13,833 bases of DNA from the NCBI GenBank assembly GCA_009924535.1, contig RFRI01000011.1, forward strand, positions 1-13,833, in the 5' to 3' direction. The DNA comes from Verrucomicrobiota bacterium (GTDB lineage Bacteria > Verrucomicrobiota > Verrucomicrobiia > Opitutales > UBA953). Below the pieces are notes generated by a model. It ran no database searches. It saw only the letters and a list, made by a program, of their open reading frames with translations, and was not told the origin of the DNA. A program made the translations under genes and the position numbers. Below, in pieces: positions 1-7,509 of this stretch (positions are counted from its first letter, which is position 1; each line of letters starts with the position of its first letter).

Positions 1-63
1 GGAGGCAGGATGTGAACAAGCGGATTTGACGGGGAGAGCCACACCCCCTAAACAGGCCTAAAA

Positions 64-1380
64 GTGGAAATCCTTCTCATAGCCGCCTGCTTGTTGGTCA
101 CCGCCTTGTTCGTCTTAGCCGAGATGGCCTTGGTGTCCTCCAATCGCCGGCGTCTGGCCAGGATGGCCGAAAACGGCGACAAGGGGGCCGCCAAGGCTTT
201 GGCGCTGCTGGCCGACCCGTCCAAGTTCCTGTCGACGGTCCAGGTGGGCATGACTTTCGGTGGCATCATCGCCGCGATCTACGGCGGCCCGCCTTTGGCC
301 CGCAAGCTGGAGCCATGGTTGAACGCCTGCCGTTGGGAGTTCCTCGTCGAACACGCGCAGGTGATCTCGGAAGGCGTGATCTCTTTCATCATCGGCGCCC
401 TCACCGTCATCTTCGCCGAGATCGTTCCGAAGCGCCTCGCCCTGGTCGAATCCGAAAAAATGGCGTCAGCCCTGGCTCGTCCGATGGCCCTCGTGGCCAG
501 CCTGTCCTCGCCGCTGGTGAATTCCATGAGCTGGTGCGCCGACATCGTCATGCTCGCGTTCGGCCGTAAGCGCGCGCCCGAAGACACGATGTCGGAGGAC
601 GAGCTCCGCATGATGGTCGATCAAGGCATGGCCTCCGGCGTGCTGCATGCCGCCGAACATCGCATGGTGCATGGCGCACTTTCGCTTGATCTGATCAGCG
701 CCGAACAGCTCATGACGCCGAGCAACAGGGTGGTCTGGCTAAATCTCGAGGACTCCGACGAAGTCAACTGGCGCAAAGTCGTGGCCTCGGGGCACACCTG
801 GTTCCCCGTATACCGCGGCTCACCGGACCGGCCGCTCGGTGTCATCTCCGTCAAGCGTCTCTGGGCCAATCTTTCGCTCGTCGGCACCGCCTCGATCAAG
901 GACCTCCTGACCGAATCTCCGATCGTCCCGCCCAACTGCACGGGCACGCAGTTGCTGGAGAGGTTCCGCAAGGATAAGATCCACATCGCGCTCGTCACCG
1001 ATGAGTTCGGCCGTGTCCTCGGGGTCGTCTCCCTGAACGATGTCCTCGAATCCGTCGTCGGCGAATTGCCGAACGAAGGTTCCCCCATCGCCCAACCCAA
1101 GCCCGTGCGTCGGCGCGAAGATGGCAGCTGGCTGGTGGATGCCGTGGTCTCCTTGGATGATTTCCGCGAAGCAACCGGCATCGTCGGTCGTTTCCCGGGC
1201 GAAGGCTCCGGACGTTTCACCGCGATCTCCGGCTTCCTCATGCGTACCCTTGGCCGGATCCCGGCCGAAGGCGACCGCGTCGAGGCGCTTGGCCATGTCT
1301 TCGAGGTCGTGGACATGGATGGCCATCGCCTGGACAAGATCCTGGTGATGCCGAAAGCCGTCCCGCCGACCGTCGCCTAA
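64..1380 (+). CDS. CNNM/CorC-family membrane protein with CBS pair (hemolysin C-like)
   Basis: An inner-membrane protein of the DUF21/CNNM family, whose members are linked to magnesium or other divalent cation transport; the 'hemolysin' name is historical. Seen: a membrane domain over residues 1-168 with hydrophobic stretches at about 1-24, 55-76, 101-127 and 140-168, including the family-typical FAEIVPKRLAL; a tandem CBS pair at about 212-335 (SAEQLMTPSNRVVW, then FGRVLGVVSLNDVLESVVGE); and a CorC_HlyC domain at about 348-430 (DGSWLVDAVVSLDDF to HRLDKILVM). The 438-residue length is normal for the family. GTG is chosen as start because the first membrane helix begins at once and an in-frame TAA lies at 49-51. 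No clear Shine-Dalgarno precedes it. It is the only plus-strand gene here and its stop overlaps that of hisF. The family is certain; the ion transported is not. Confidence 0.93.
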   Translation: MEILLIAACLLVTALFVLAEMALVSSNRRRLARMAENGDKGAAKALALLADPSKFLSTVQVGMTFGGIIAAIYGGPPLARKLEPWLNACRWEFLVEHAQVISEGVISFIIGALTVIFAEIVPKRLALVESEKMASALARPMALVASLSSPLVNSMSWCADIVMLAFGRKRAPEDTMSEDELRMMVDQGMASGVLHAAEHRMVHGALSLDLISAEQLMTPSNRVVWLNLEDSDEVNWRKVVASGHTWFPVYRGSPDRPLGVISVKRLWANLSLVGTASIKDLLTESPIVPPNCTGTQLLERFRKDKIHIALVTDEFGRVLGVVSLNDVLESVVGELPNEGSPIAQPKPVRRREDGSWLVDAVVSLDDFREATGIVGRFPGEGSGRFTAISGFLMRTLGRIPAEGDRVEALGHVFEVVDMDGHRLDKILVMPKAVPPTVA

Positions 1381-2135
1381 AGCCTGACGGGCAGGCCGGC
1401 GGCACGGAGGTGCTCCTTGGCCTGGCGGACGGTATAGGTGCCGAAATGGAAGATGCTGGCGGCGAGGACGGCGCTAGCTCCGCCTTGTTTCAGGACATCA
1501 GCCATATGGTCGAGGTTCCCGGCGCCACCTGAGGCGATGACGGGGACTTCGACGGCCGAGGAGACGGCGAGATTGAGCGGGATATCGTAGCCGGCGGCGG
1601 TGCCGTCACGATCCATGCTGGTCAGGAGGATTTCGCCGGCGCCGAGGGAATGCGCCTTGCGGGCCCATGCGATCGCGTCGAGGCCGGTCGGATTGCGTCC
1701 GCCGTGGGTGAAGACTTCCCACTTGCCCGGCCCGACGTTCTTGGCGTCGATGGCGACGACGATGCATTGGCTGCCGAACTTGCGGGCAGCGGCGAGCACG
1801 AGGTCAGGGTCCTTGATCGCGGAGGTGTTGAGCGAAACCTTGTCCGCCCCCGCGTTGAGCATCGTGCGGATGTCTTCGACGGAACGAAGGCCGCCGCCGA
1901 CCGTGAGCGGCATGAAGACCTGATCCGCCGTGCGTTCGACGACGTCGACCATCGTGCGGCGTTCATCGCTGGAGGCGGTGATGTCCAGAAAGACGAGCTC
2001 ATCGGCGCCTTGCTTCTCATAGGCCGCCGCGACGGCGACAGGGTCGCCCGCATCGCGCAGTTCCTCGAACTTGACGCCTTTGACCACGCGGCCGCCATGG
2101 ACATCGAGACAAGGGATGATGCGGACGGAAAGCAT
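1377..2135 (-). CDS. hisF: Imidazole glycerol phosphate synthase cyclase subunit HisF
   Basis: Cyclase subunit of imidazole glycerol phosphate synthase in histidine biosynthesis. It uses ammonia delivered by HisH to convert PRFAR to imidazole glycerol phosphate and AICAR, in the cytoplasm. The full (beta/alpha)8 barrel is present at 252 residues, the usual length. Seen: the N-terminal RIIPCLDVHGGRVVKG with catalytic Asp11; FLDITAS; the phosphate-binding TVGGGLRS; VVAIDAK with catalytic Asp130; LLTSMDRDGT; and the C-terminal phosphate loop PVIASGGAGN. The ATG lies 48 nt after the dtd stop, preceded by a pyrimidine-rich stretch without a Shine-Dalgarno. It is the last gene of the minus-strand run and ends in a 4-nt tail-to-tail overlap with the CNNM gene. 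No other his gene is in the window, so HisH must be encoded elsewhere. Confidence 0.97.
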   Translation of the reverse strand: MLSVRIIPCLDVHGGRVVKGVKFEELRDAGDPVAVAAAYEKQGADELVFLDITASSDERRTMVDVVERTADQVFMPLTVGGGLRSVEDIRTMLNAGADKVSLNTSAIKDPDLVLAAARKFGSQCIVVAIDAKNVGPGKWEVFTHGGRNPTGLDAIAWARKAHSLGAGEILLTSMDRDGTAAGYDIPLNLAVSSAVEVPVIASGGAGNLDHMADVLKQGGASAVLAASIFHFGTYTVRQAKEHLRAAGLPVRL

Positions 2136-2183
2136 GGGCAGGCTTGAGAGGTAGGGCCGGCGGGTGCGGAGGTTAAGCCTAAA

Positions 2184-2621
2184 CTATTCGAGCACCACCG
2201 TCACGGGGCCGTCGTTCACCAGTTCGACCCTCATGTCGGCGCCGAAGACGCCGGTCGGCACGGACTGGCCCAGCTGCATGGATAGTTCCTGGACGAACAG
2301 TTCGAAGAGCTTCTTGGCGACTTCGGGCTTGGCGGCGCCGTTGAACGACGGGCGGTTACCTTTCGAGAAATCTGCCAGCAAAGTGAATTGACTCACGGCC
2401 AAGGCCTGACCACCCGCGTCACGGAGATTGACGCCCATCTTGCCTTGGGCGTCGGACATGAGACGCGCCTTGGCGACGTCGGCAGCCAGTCGGCGAACGG
2501 TCGCTTCGTCGTCCCCCGCGGCGATGCCGACGAGCAGGAGATAGCCGTGTTCGATTTGTCCGGTGATGACGCCCTTGACGGTCACCGAAGCGGAGAGGAC
2601 GCGCTGAAGGACGACCTTCAT
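2184..2621 (-). CDS. dtd: D-aminoacyl-tRNA deacylase (D-Tyr-tRNA deacylase)
   Basis: Chiral proofreading enzyme that hydrolyses D-amino acids mischarged onto tRNA, and can also remove glycine from mischarged tRNAs; cytoplasmic homodimer. At 145 residues it has the normal family length. Seen: N-terminal MKVVLQRVLSASVTV; the active-site SQFTL at residues 77-81 followed by LLADFSKGNRPSF; ADMRVELVNDGPVT near the C-terminus, containing the Gly-cisPro pair (138-139) that is inserted into the partner subunit and enforces rejection of L-amino acids. The ATG lies 2 nt after the isochorismate synthase TGA (TGAGGATG), so translation is probably coupled; the GAGG abuts the ATG and is too close to act as a normal ribosome binding site. 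It sits two genes from metG, giving a loose aminoacyl-tRNA theme to this block. Confidence 0.97.
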   Translation of the reverse strand: MKVVLQRVLSASVTVKGVITGQIEHGYLLLVGIAAGDDEATVRRLAADVAKARLMSDAQGKMGVNLRDAGGQALAVSQFTLLADFSKGNRPSFNGAAKPEVAKKLFELFVQELSMQLGQSVPTGVFGADMRVELVNDGPVTVVLE

Positions 2622-2623
2622 CC

Positions 2624-4000
2624 TCAGATCAGCGCCTCGAGGATCGTCCGCAGCTTCATCTCCGTCTCGGTCGATTCGGCGTCGGGATCGGAGCCGGCCA
2701 CGATGCCGGCGCCGGCGAAGGCACGCGCTTCGGAGCCTTTGAGCCGGGCGCAGCGCAAGGCCACGAAGAGCTTACCTGAAGCGCCATCAGAACGGATCCA
2801 CCCGACGGCTCCGGTGTAAAGTCCCCGCTGGTGCGGTTCGAATCCGGGGATGAAGGGCAGGGCCAACGCGCGGGGCTTGCCGCCGACGGCCGGAGTCGGG
2901 TGGAGTTCGCCGGCGACTTCGAGGAACCTGCGGTCGGCCGGCATGGTGCCTTCGATCGGCGTGCGCAGGTGCATCACGTTGCCGAGGCGGAGAAGTTCCG
3001 CGTTGCGCGAGGTCGCGGCGAGGACGCCTACCATGCGCAGGCGCCGAAGGATCGAGGCCGTGACCGCGCTATGTTCGCGGAGGTCTTTTTCGCTGGTGAG
3101 CAAGGCTTCGGCCAGGCTGGCGTCTTCCGACGCGGATTCGCCGCGACGGGTCGTGCCGGCCACCGACTCCGAACGGACGGCGCCGTCGAACAAGGAGAGC
3201 AACGTCTCCGGGGTGGAGCCGACGAGGGCGCCATCCGTCTCGTCGACGAGGAAGGTGTGGCACTGCGGGTTGCCGCGACGCAGGCGGTGCAAGGTGGCGT
3301 AGATGCTGAAAGGTTCGGCGCATCGCCAGTCGAAGGCTCGTGAAAGCACGATCTTCTCGAAAGAGCCTTCCTTGATCAGTTCGGTCGCGCGGATGACCGC
3401 GGACGGGAACCAGGATCCCCCGACTTCCGAAAGCACGGTCGGTACCGGGGCCCGAGGTGGCGTCGGATTGGAGCGGTAGCTGAACTTACGGAAACTTTCC
3501 GCGCGGATGGCCAGGCGGGTGGCGCAGCCGGGCGCCGCGGGTTCGCACAGGGTGACGGTCGTCCGACCATCCTCGCTGACGACCTGCCAGCCTGGCAGGA
3601 AGAGCTTGGCTTCGGCGCCCTCGGTGGCGTTCCCTGGATAGAAAGGAAAGGTCGCGATGATGCGCGGGCGGGGACCGACGCAGGTCAGGCTGGCGTCCAA
3701 ATCGCGGAGCCAGCGATCGGCCTGAAGGAAGCGTTCATCGCCTCGTCCGGCCCATTGGAGGAGAGGCGAACCGGCCGCATGCGCTCGCTTGCGAGACGGG
3801 TTCTCGAAATAGCCGCGCAGGGCGGGTTCGTTCAACGTCTCAAGGACTGCCAGCGGATCGAGTTCGGGTGACGGAAACGTGTAGCTCACGACACCTTCGC
3901 CGCCGGCACGCTTTTCGGCGTCAGCGAGCAAGGTAGCTTCGTCGATGGTCTTGACGGGATCCACGGCGGGGAAGGTAAGGTCTCCGCGGGAATTGTCCAA
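2624..4000 (-). CDS. menF: Isochorismate synthase (MenF/EntC family)
   Basis: Converts chorismate to isochorismate with Mg2+, the entry to classical menaquinone synthesis (or to a catecholate siderophore). Seen over the 458 residues: catalytic-lysine motif EKIVLSR (Lys216), GSTPETLLS (Glu265, probably the partner acid), SVAGTTRRG, EKDLREH, and metal-binding LHPTPAVGGKPR and GAGIVAGSDPDAESTETEMK. The HPTPAVGG motif favours isochorismate synthase over anthranilate or aminodeoxychorismate synthase, which carry a different sequence there. MenF is preferred to EntC because no siderophore genes are nearby, but no other men gene is visible either. The start is uncertain. TTG at 4000 follows the metG TGA directly and lies in the same frame, so it is simply the first possible start. 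GTG at 3964 is an alternative, and recognisable homology begins only near residue 37. Confidence 0.88.
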   Translation of the reverse strand: MDNSRGDLTFPAVDPVKTIDEATLLADAEKRAGGEGVVSYTFPSPELDPLAVLETLNEPALRGYFENPSRKRAHAAGSPLLQWAGRGDERFLQADRWLRDLDASLTCVGPRPRIIATFPFYPGNATEGAEAKLFLPGWQVVSEDGRTTVTLCEPAAPGCATRLAIRAESFRKFSYRSNPTPPRAPVPTVLSEVGGSWFPSAVIRATELIKEGSFEKIVLSRAFDWRCAEPFSIYATLHRLRRGNPQCHTFLVDETDGALVGSTPETLLSLFDGAVRSESVAGTTRRGESASEDASLAEALLTSEKDLREHSAVTASILRRLRMVGVLAATSRNAELLRLGNVMHLRTPIEGTMPADRRFLEVAGELHPTPAVGGKPRALALPFIPGFEPHQRGLYTGAVGWIRSDGASGKLFVALRCARLKGSEARAFAGAGIVAGSDPDAESTETEMKLRTILEALI

Positions 4001-5542
4001 TCAGGCCGTCGGAGTTTCCGCCGGAGCCTCGATCGGAGGGAAAAGGATGCACTTTTCCGCGACCTTTGAGCCCGTACAGACCTCGGACCAAATGAGCTGG
4101 CCGTCGAAACGGGTGGCGACGGGGCGGCCGATGTTCGTCAGCAGCTTATCGCAGGTGGCCGGCATCACCGGCGTCAGGATCGTGCCGACGAGGCGGAGGC
4201 CTTCGGCGACGTGCGCGAGACATGAGTCAAGGCGGGCACGGTCCGCGGCATCGGCGGACTTGGCGAGCTTCCAGGGGGCGCGGGCTTCGATGTAGGCGTT
4301 CATCGCGCTGATGAAGACCCAGAGGGCCTCGAGCGCGTGGCTGACCTGATATTCGGAAAAGGCTTCGCCGTACTTCTTGCTCGAATCGGTCCAGAGCTGG
4401 CGGAGGTTTTTTTCCAGATCTTCGTCGGCCGCGGCGGCAGGAATCAGTCCGGCGTAATTACGACCGACCATGTTGAGGAGGCGATTGACGAGGTTGCCGA
4501 GATTGTTGCCAAGGTCCGCCTTGTAGCGGTTCTCGAAGGTGGTCGTCGAGAAGTCGGCGTCTTGTCCGACGACCATCTCGCGGCAGAGATAGAAGCGGAA
4601 CGCGTCGGGCCCATGCGAGGCGGCGAAGCCGAGGGTGTTGGTGGCGTTCCCGGAACTCTTGGAGGCCTTCTGGTTATTGACGGTCCACCAGCCATGGACG
4701 AGCAGCTGGCGCGGGGGGTCGATGCCGAGGGCCTTGAGCATGCAAGGCCAGTAGACGGCGTGGGGCGGCGACAGGATGTCCTTGCCGATGACATGCACGT
4801 CGGCGGGCCAAAGTCCCTTATCGGCTACGGCGGAGTAGTAGTTGGTCAGCGCGTCGAACCAGACGTAGGTGACGAACGCAGGGTCGAAGGGCAGCTCGAT
4901 GCCCCAGGTCAGGCGGGACTTCGGACGCGAGATACAGAGGTCGTTCATCGGTTCCTTGAGGAACTCGAGGACCTGGTTCTGGCGGAAGTGCGGCGTGATG
5001 AAGTCCGGGTGAGACTTGATGTGCTCGACGAGCCAAGGCTGAAACTGTGAAAGCTTGAAGTAGTAATTCTCCTCGGTCGTCTGGGTGACTTCTCCGTAGA
5101 TCTCAGGCCATGATCCGTCCGGGGCGCGGTCCTTGTCCGTCAGGAACTGTTCTTGGCGGGTGGAATACCAGTCGGTCTTCTGTCCCTTGTAGATCAGGCC
5201 TTGGTCGAAGAGCTGCTGCAGAAACTGCTGCACGACCTTCTTGTGGCGCGGTTCGGTCGTGCGGATGTAGTCGTCGTGGGAGATGTTGAGGTCGCCGAGC
5301 ATGCCCTGGAAGACCGCGGCGATCTCGTCGACGAGGACCTGGGGTTCGACGCCGCGCTTGAGGGCGGTCTGCTGGACTTTCTGGCCGTGCTCGTCGAGGC
5401 CGGTAAGGAAGTGGACCTTGCGGCCGCCCATGCGCATGTGGCGCGAGATCACGTCGGAGAGGACTTTCTCATAGGCATGGCCGAGGTGCGGCGAGCCGTT
5501 GGCGTAGTCGATGGCCGTGGTGATGTAGAACGAACTGGACAT
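4001..5542 (-). CDS. metG: Methionyl-tRNA synthetase, short form without C-terminal tRNA-binding domain
   Basis: Class I synthetase charging tRNA-Met with methionine; cytoplasmic and essential. Seen: N-terminal FYITTAIDYANGSPHLGHAY with the HIGH-type signature as HLGH (residues 19-22); FLTGLDEHGQKVQQ; VTYVWFDALTNYYSA; HVIGKDI; LLVHGWWTVNNQKASKSSGN, where the KMSKS loop reads KASKS (292-296); then a helical anticodon-binding domain (about 350-500). At 513 residues it lacks the C-terminal EMAP/Trbp111-like dimerisation domain seen in longer enzymes. The zinc-knuckle insert (about 115-160) has no cysteines: the usual WYC-type motif reads WYSTRQEQF, as in the zinc-free forms known in some bacteria. 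The ATG is preceded at about 10 nt by AGGG, the nearest thing to a Shine-Dalgarno in the window. The stop abuts the next gene. Confidence 0.96.
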   Translation of the reverse strand: MSSSFYITTAIDYANGSPHLGHAYEKVLSDVISRHMRMGGRKVHFLTGLDEHGQKVQQTALKRGVEPQVLVDEIAAVFQGMLGDLNISHDDYIRTTEPRHKKVVQQFLQQLFDQGLIYKGQKTDWYSTRQEQFLTDKDRAPDGSWPEIYGEVTQTTEENYYFKLSQFQPWLVEHIKSHPDFITPHFRQNQVLEFLKEPMNDLCISRPKSRLTWGIELPFDPAFVTYVWFDALTNYYSAVADKGLWPADVHVIGKDILSPPHAVYWPCMLKALGIDPPRQLLVHGWWTVNNQKASKSSGNATNTLGFAASHGPDAFRFYLCREMVVGQDADFSTTTFENRYKADLGNNLGNLVNRLLNMVGRNYAGLIPAAAADEDLEKNLRQLWTDSSKKYGEAFSEYQVSHALEALWVFISAMNAYIEARAPWKLAKSADAADRARLDSCLAHVAEGLRLVGTILTPVMPATCDKLLTNIGRPVATRFDGQLIWSEVCTGSKVAEKCILFPPIEAPAETPTA

Positions 5543-5618
5543 GAAAAGGTACCCTAGGAATAGGGCACGGGAACGGCCTAGGACAACCCCGAAGGCTCGA
5601 CGGACGGGGAAACCGACC
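5543..5618 (-). other. Short intergenic leader between the 594-residue protein gene and metG
   Basis: A 76-nt gap upstream of metG. It holds two copies of the palindrome CCTAGG at 5553-5558 and 5577-5582, separated by 18 nt. The motif CCCTA-GGAA-TAGGG (5552-5565 region) could form a small 5-bp hairpin close to the metG start. There is no T-tract, so it is not a convincing intrinsic terminator, and no clear -35/-10 pair is visible. It also does not have the length or layout of a T-box leader. A local promoter or a regulatory hairpin for metG is possible but unproven. Confidence 0.25.
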
Positions 5619-7403
5619 TCAGACCGCGTCTCCGGCCCGCACGACGTGGGGCTGGTAGGCGATTTCGAAGGCGTAGGTCATGCCGGCGCGCAGGGGCATC
5701 GACTTGTCACGCTGGAGGGTCTGGTAGAAGTGGACCTTGCCCCAGCAGGTACGGTGCTTGGAGTTATCGCTCACGACCTTGGTCTCGGCCCAGGTAGAGT
5801 GGAAGTCGTCCTTGATCACCTCGCAGCGATGGGATTCGGCGCCCAACACCAGGGCGTTGCCCGGGGTCATGCGCGAATGCGTCGCGGCGATCGGCAGCAC
5901 GAGACGGAATTCCTCGAGCATGACGGCGGACTTGGCGGTCAGGATGTAACGGGCGACGATGCGGCCACCATTGAACTCCCAGTCGACCTTCAGCGAGGCG
6001 ACGTTGGCCGAGAGCTTCTCGTCGCGGTCGATCAGGTCAGGCTGGTCGTAGCGGAAGTGGTACGTGCCGGCCTTGGTGCCCATGGCGACCTGTGCGTTCT
6101 TACCGTAGAAAGAAGGCGTGTAGACCTTGCCGCCGATGGTGAACTCGGGGATGAACGGGCTCGTCTGCTGGTTCGACGGCCAGTCGAAGACACCCGGCAT
6201 GTGCGGGAAGGCCAGCGAGTCCGAGAAACGATGCGTGCCGGAAGAGACGAGCGGCAGGATGATATGCAGGCCGGAAGCCGGATCCTGATAGGAGAGCAGG
6301 CCTTGTTCCTTGCGCGGGGATTTGTCGAACGAGAAGAAGCGGCAGACCGGCAGACGGCTGGCGGGTTTCACGACGTCCATCGCGCCGCCGATGGTCTTGG
6401 CGAGGCGTGACCACTGGGACAGGTAGCGCGCGGCGTCGAAATTAGCCATGCGGGTCGTGTGGCCCGGGATGGTGTCGCGCTCGGCGTCGCGCACGATGAT
6501 CAGGCCGTGCTCGGCGTCGAAGAACGTGGTGAAGAAATTGGCGTAGAGGCGGCGGACGAGGTCGCGGGCGAGCGGCTCCTTGTCGACCGGCACCCAGCGG
6601 TCGCGCAGGGCCTGGAGGAGCAAGGTGATGCAGTGCATCTGGCCATAGGCGCCGATACCGCGGCCGTAAGACCAGCCCAAGCCGTCTTCCCGGACGGTGT
6701 CCATGATGACGCGGATATACTTCTCCGCCAGCGAGCGGAGCTTCGGGAGTTTGGAGTCGCGCAGCTGGATATTGGCATGCAGCTGCAGGGACTGGCGGAT
6801 GAAGATCAGCGAGACGACGCCGTAAAGGTCGAAGGCGCCGCCGAAGTTGTCGGGGTTGGCGGCCTTGGAGGCTTCATCCTGGAAACCGCCCGTGGAAGCG
6901 GCGGCGATGCGATCCATGAAACGGTCGACCAGCGGACCGGTCTCGTCTTTCTTGGTCAGACCGAAGGAGAAACGGCAGACGGCCTTGGCGATATCGAAGG
7001 CTTGGACGTGGTCATGATGGTCGGTCTCGATGGCGAGGCGCTCGTCGATGAGGGCGCGGGTGGCCTCGTCGAGGATCTCCCAGACCGGGTTGCGCTCACG
7101 GGTCGGGCCGAAGGCGAGAAGACCGAGACAAGCGAAGGCCATGCCGTTGTCGGAGCCCTTGCTGATGCGGACCTGGGCGGTGATCGTCCGGGCGACGATT
7201 TCGGCGATGTTCTGGCGGTCCAGGTGCAGTTCCCCGGTGGCGCGGAAGTATTCCCCGAAAGCCAGGGCGGCGTGGCCGGGCTCATCGGCGCGGGAAACTT
7301 CCCCGGCGACCGGCACGACAGTGCCATCGGCTGAAAGGGAATTGAAGTTGAGTTTGAGGAGGGCCTTGGTCTGGTCCAGGCACTGGCTCGCGAAATTCTG
7401 CAT
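5619..7403 (-). CDS. Unrecognised 594-residue protein, probable helical-toroid plus beta-sandwich carbohydrate-active fold
   Basis: I do not recognise this gene with certainty. Residues 1-345 look like repeated amphipathic helices with conserved-looking aromatic and histidine clusters: DHHDHVQAFD (128-137), DNFGGAFDLYG (185-195), GLGWSYGRGIGAYGQMHC (241-258) and IPGHTTRMANFDAARY (312-327). Residues about 350-590 are beta-rich (SYQDPASGLHIILPLVSSGTHR; EFTIGGKVYTPSFYGKNAQV; RIVARYILTAKSAVMLEEFRL). This helices-then-sheets order resembles (alpha/alpha) toroid polysaccharide lyases, heparinase II/III-like proteins or DUF2264-type proteins, but that is inferred from layout only. No signal peptide or membrane helix is seen, so a cytoplasmic location is expected, which would fit processing of imported oligosaccharides. 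The ATG at 7403 lacks a Shine-Dalgarno. The gene lies 76 nt ahead of metG and 106 nt behind the small membrane protein. Confidence 0.8.
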   Translation of the reverse strand: MQNFASQCLDQTKALLKLNFNSLSADGTVVPVAGEVSRADEPGHAALAFGEYFRATGELHLDRQNIAEIVARTITAQVRISKGSDNGMAFACLGLLAFGPTRERNPVWEILDEATRALIDERLAIETDHHDHVQAFDIAKAVCRFSFGLTKKDETGPLVDRFMDRIAAASTGGFQDEASKAANPDNFGGAFDLYGVVSLIFIRQSLQLHANIQLRDSKLPKLRSLAEKYIRVIMDTVREDGLGWSYGRGIGAYGQMHCITLLLQALRDRWVPVDKEPLARDLVRRLYANFFTTFFDAEHGLIIVRDAERDTIPGHTTRMANFDAARYLSQWSRLAKTIGGAMDVVKPASRLPVCRFFSFDKSPRKEQGLLSYQDPASGLHIILPLVSSGTHRFSDSLAFPHMPGVFDWPSNQQTSPFIPEFTIGGKVYTPSFYGKNAQVAMGTKAGTYHFRYDQPDLIDRDEKLSANVASLKVDWEFNGGRIVARYILTAKSAVMLEEFRLVLPIAATHSRMTPGNALVLGAESHRCEVIKDDFHSTWAETKVVSDNSKHRTCWGKVHFYQTLQRDKSMPLRAGMTYAFEIAYQPHVVRAGDAV

Positions 7404-7509
7404 GCGAAAGGTTTGGATTGGGGCCGGGGGTCCCCCCAGTCAATGCCTCATCGTAAAAAATTCGTCATATCCCGTCGGCTTACCCCGGCCATAAGCGCGG
7501 GGAGCCCCG
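7404..7509 (-). other. 106-nt intergenic region upstream of the 594-residue protein gene
   Basis: The largest gap between genes in the window, probably the boundary between the two minus-strand blocks. On the minus strand a 5-bp inverted repeat GCTTA/TAAGC (7478-7482 and 7492-7496, 9-nt loop) is followed, after a further 17 nt, by six T residues (7455-7460); the distance is too long for a standard intrinsic terminator. Next comes TTGACT (7438-7443), a good -35 match, but the hexamer 17 nt downstream is CAATCC, a poor -10. A tight GGGGG-T-CCCCC inverted repeat (7426-7436) lies about 22 nt from the ATG. These elements hint at a terminator/promoter boundary without proving it. Confidence 0.3.

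Noticed and set aside
26..54. Possible sigma-70 promoter upstream of the CNNM gene (TTGACG at 26-31, TAAACA at 49-54)
   Set aside because: The -35 and the 17-nt spacing are good, but the -10 matches only three of six consensus bases and it ends 9 nt from the GTG. It would be expected by chance in a short leader.
621..1337. Minus-strand 238-codon frame inside the CNNM gene
   Set aside because: Ser/Arg/Thr/Pro-rich shadow of a gene whose CBS and CorC_HlyC domains are unambiguous.
2184..5542. Possible siderophore or salicylate pathway suggested by the isochorismate synthase
   Set aside because: No entB-, entA-, NRPS- or lyase-like gene is nearby; the neighbours are housekeeping genes, so menaquinone synthesis is the simpler reading.
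5541..7334. Two plus-strand open frames (5541-6410 and 6459-7334) opposite the 594-residue protein gene
   Set aside because: Their composition is antisense-like (repeated Val/Asp/Gly/Arg) and no domain is visible. The minus-strand frame is continuous for 594 codons with balanced composition and is the real gene.
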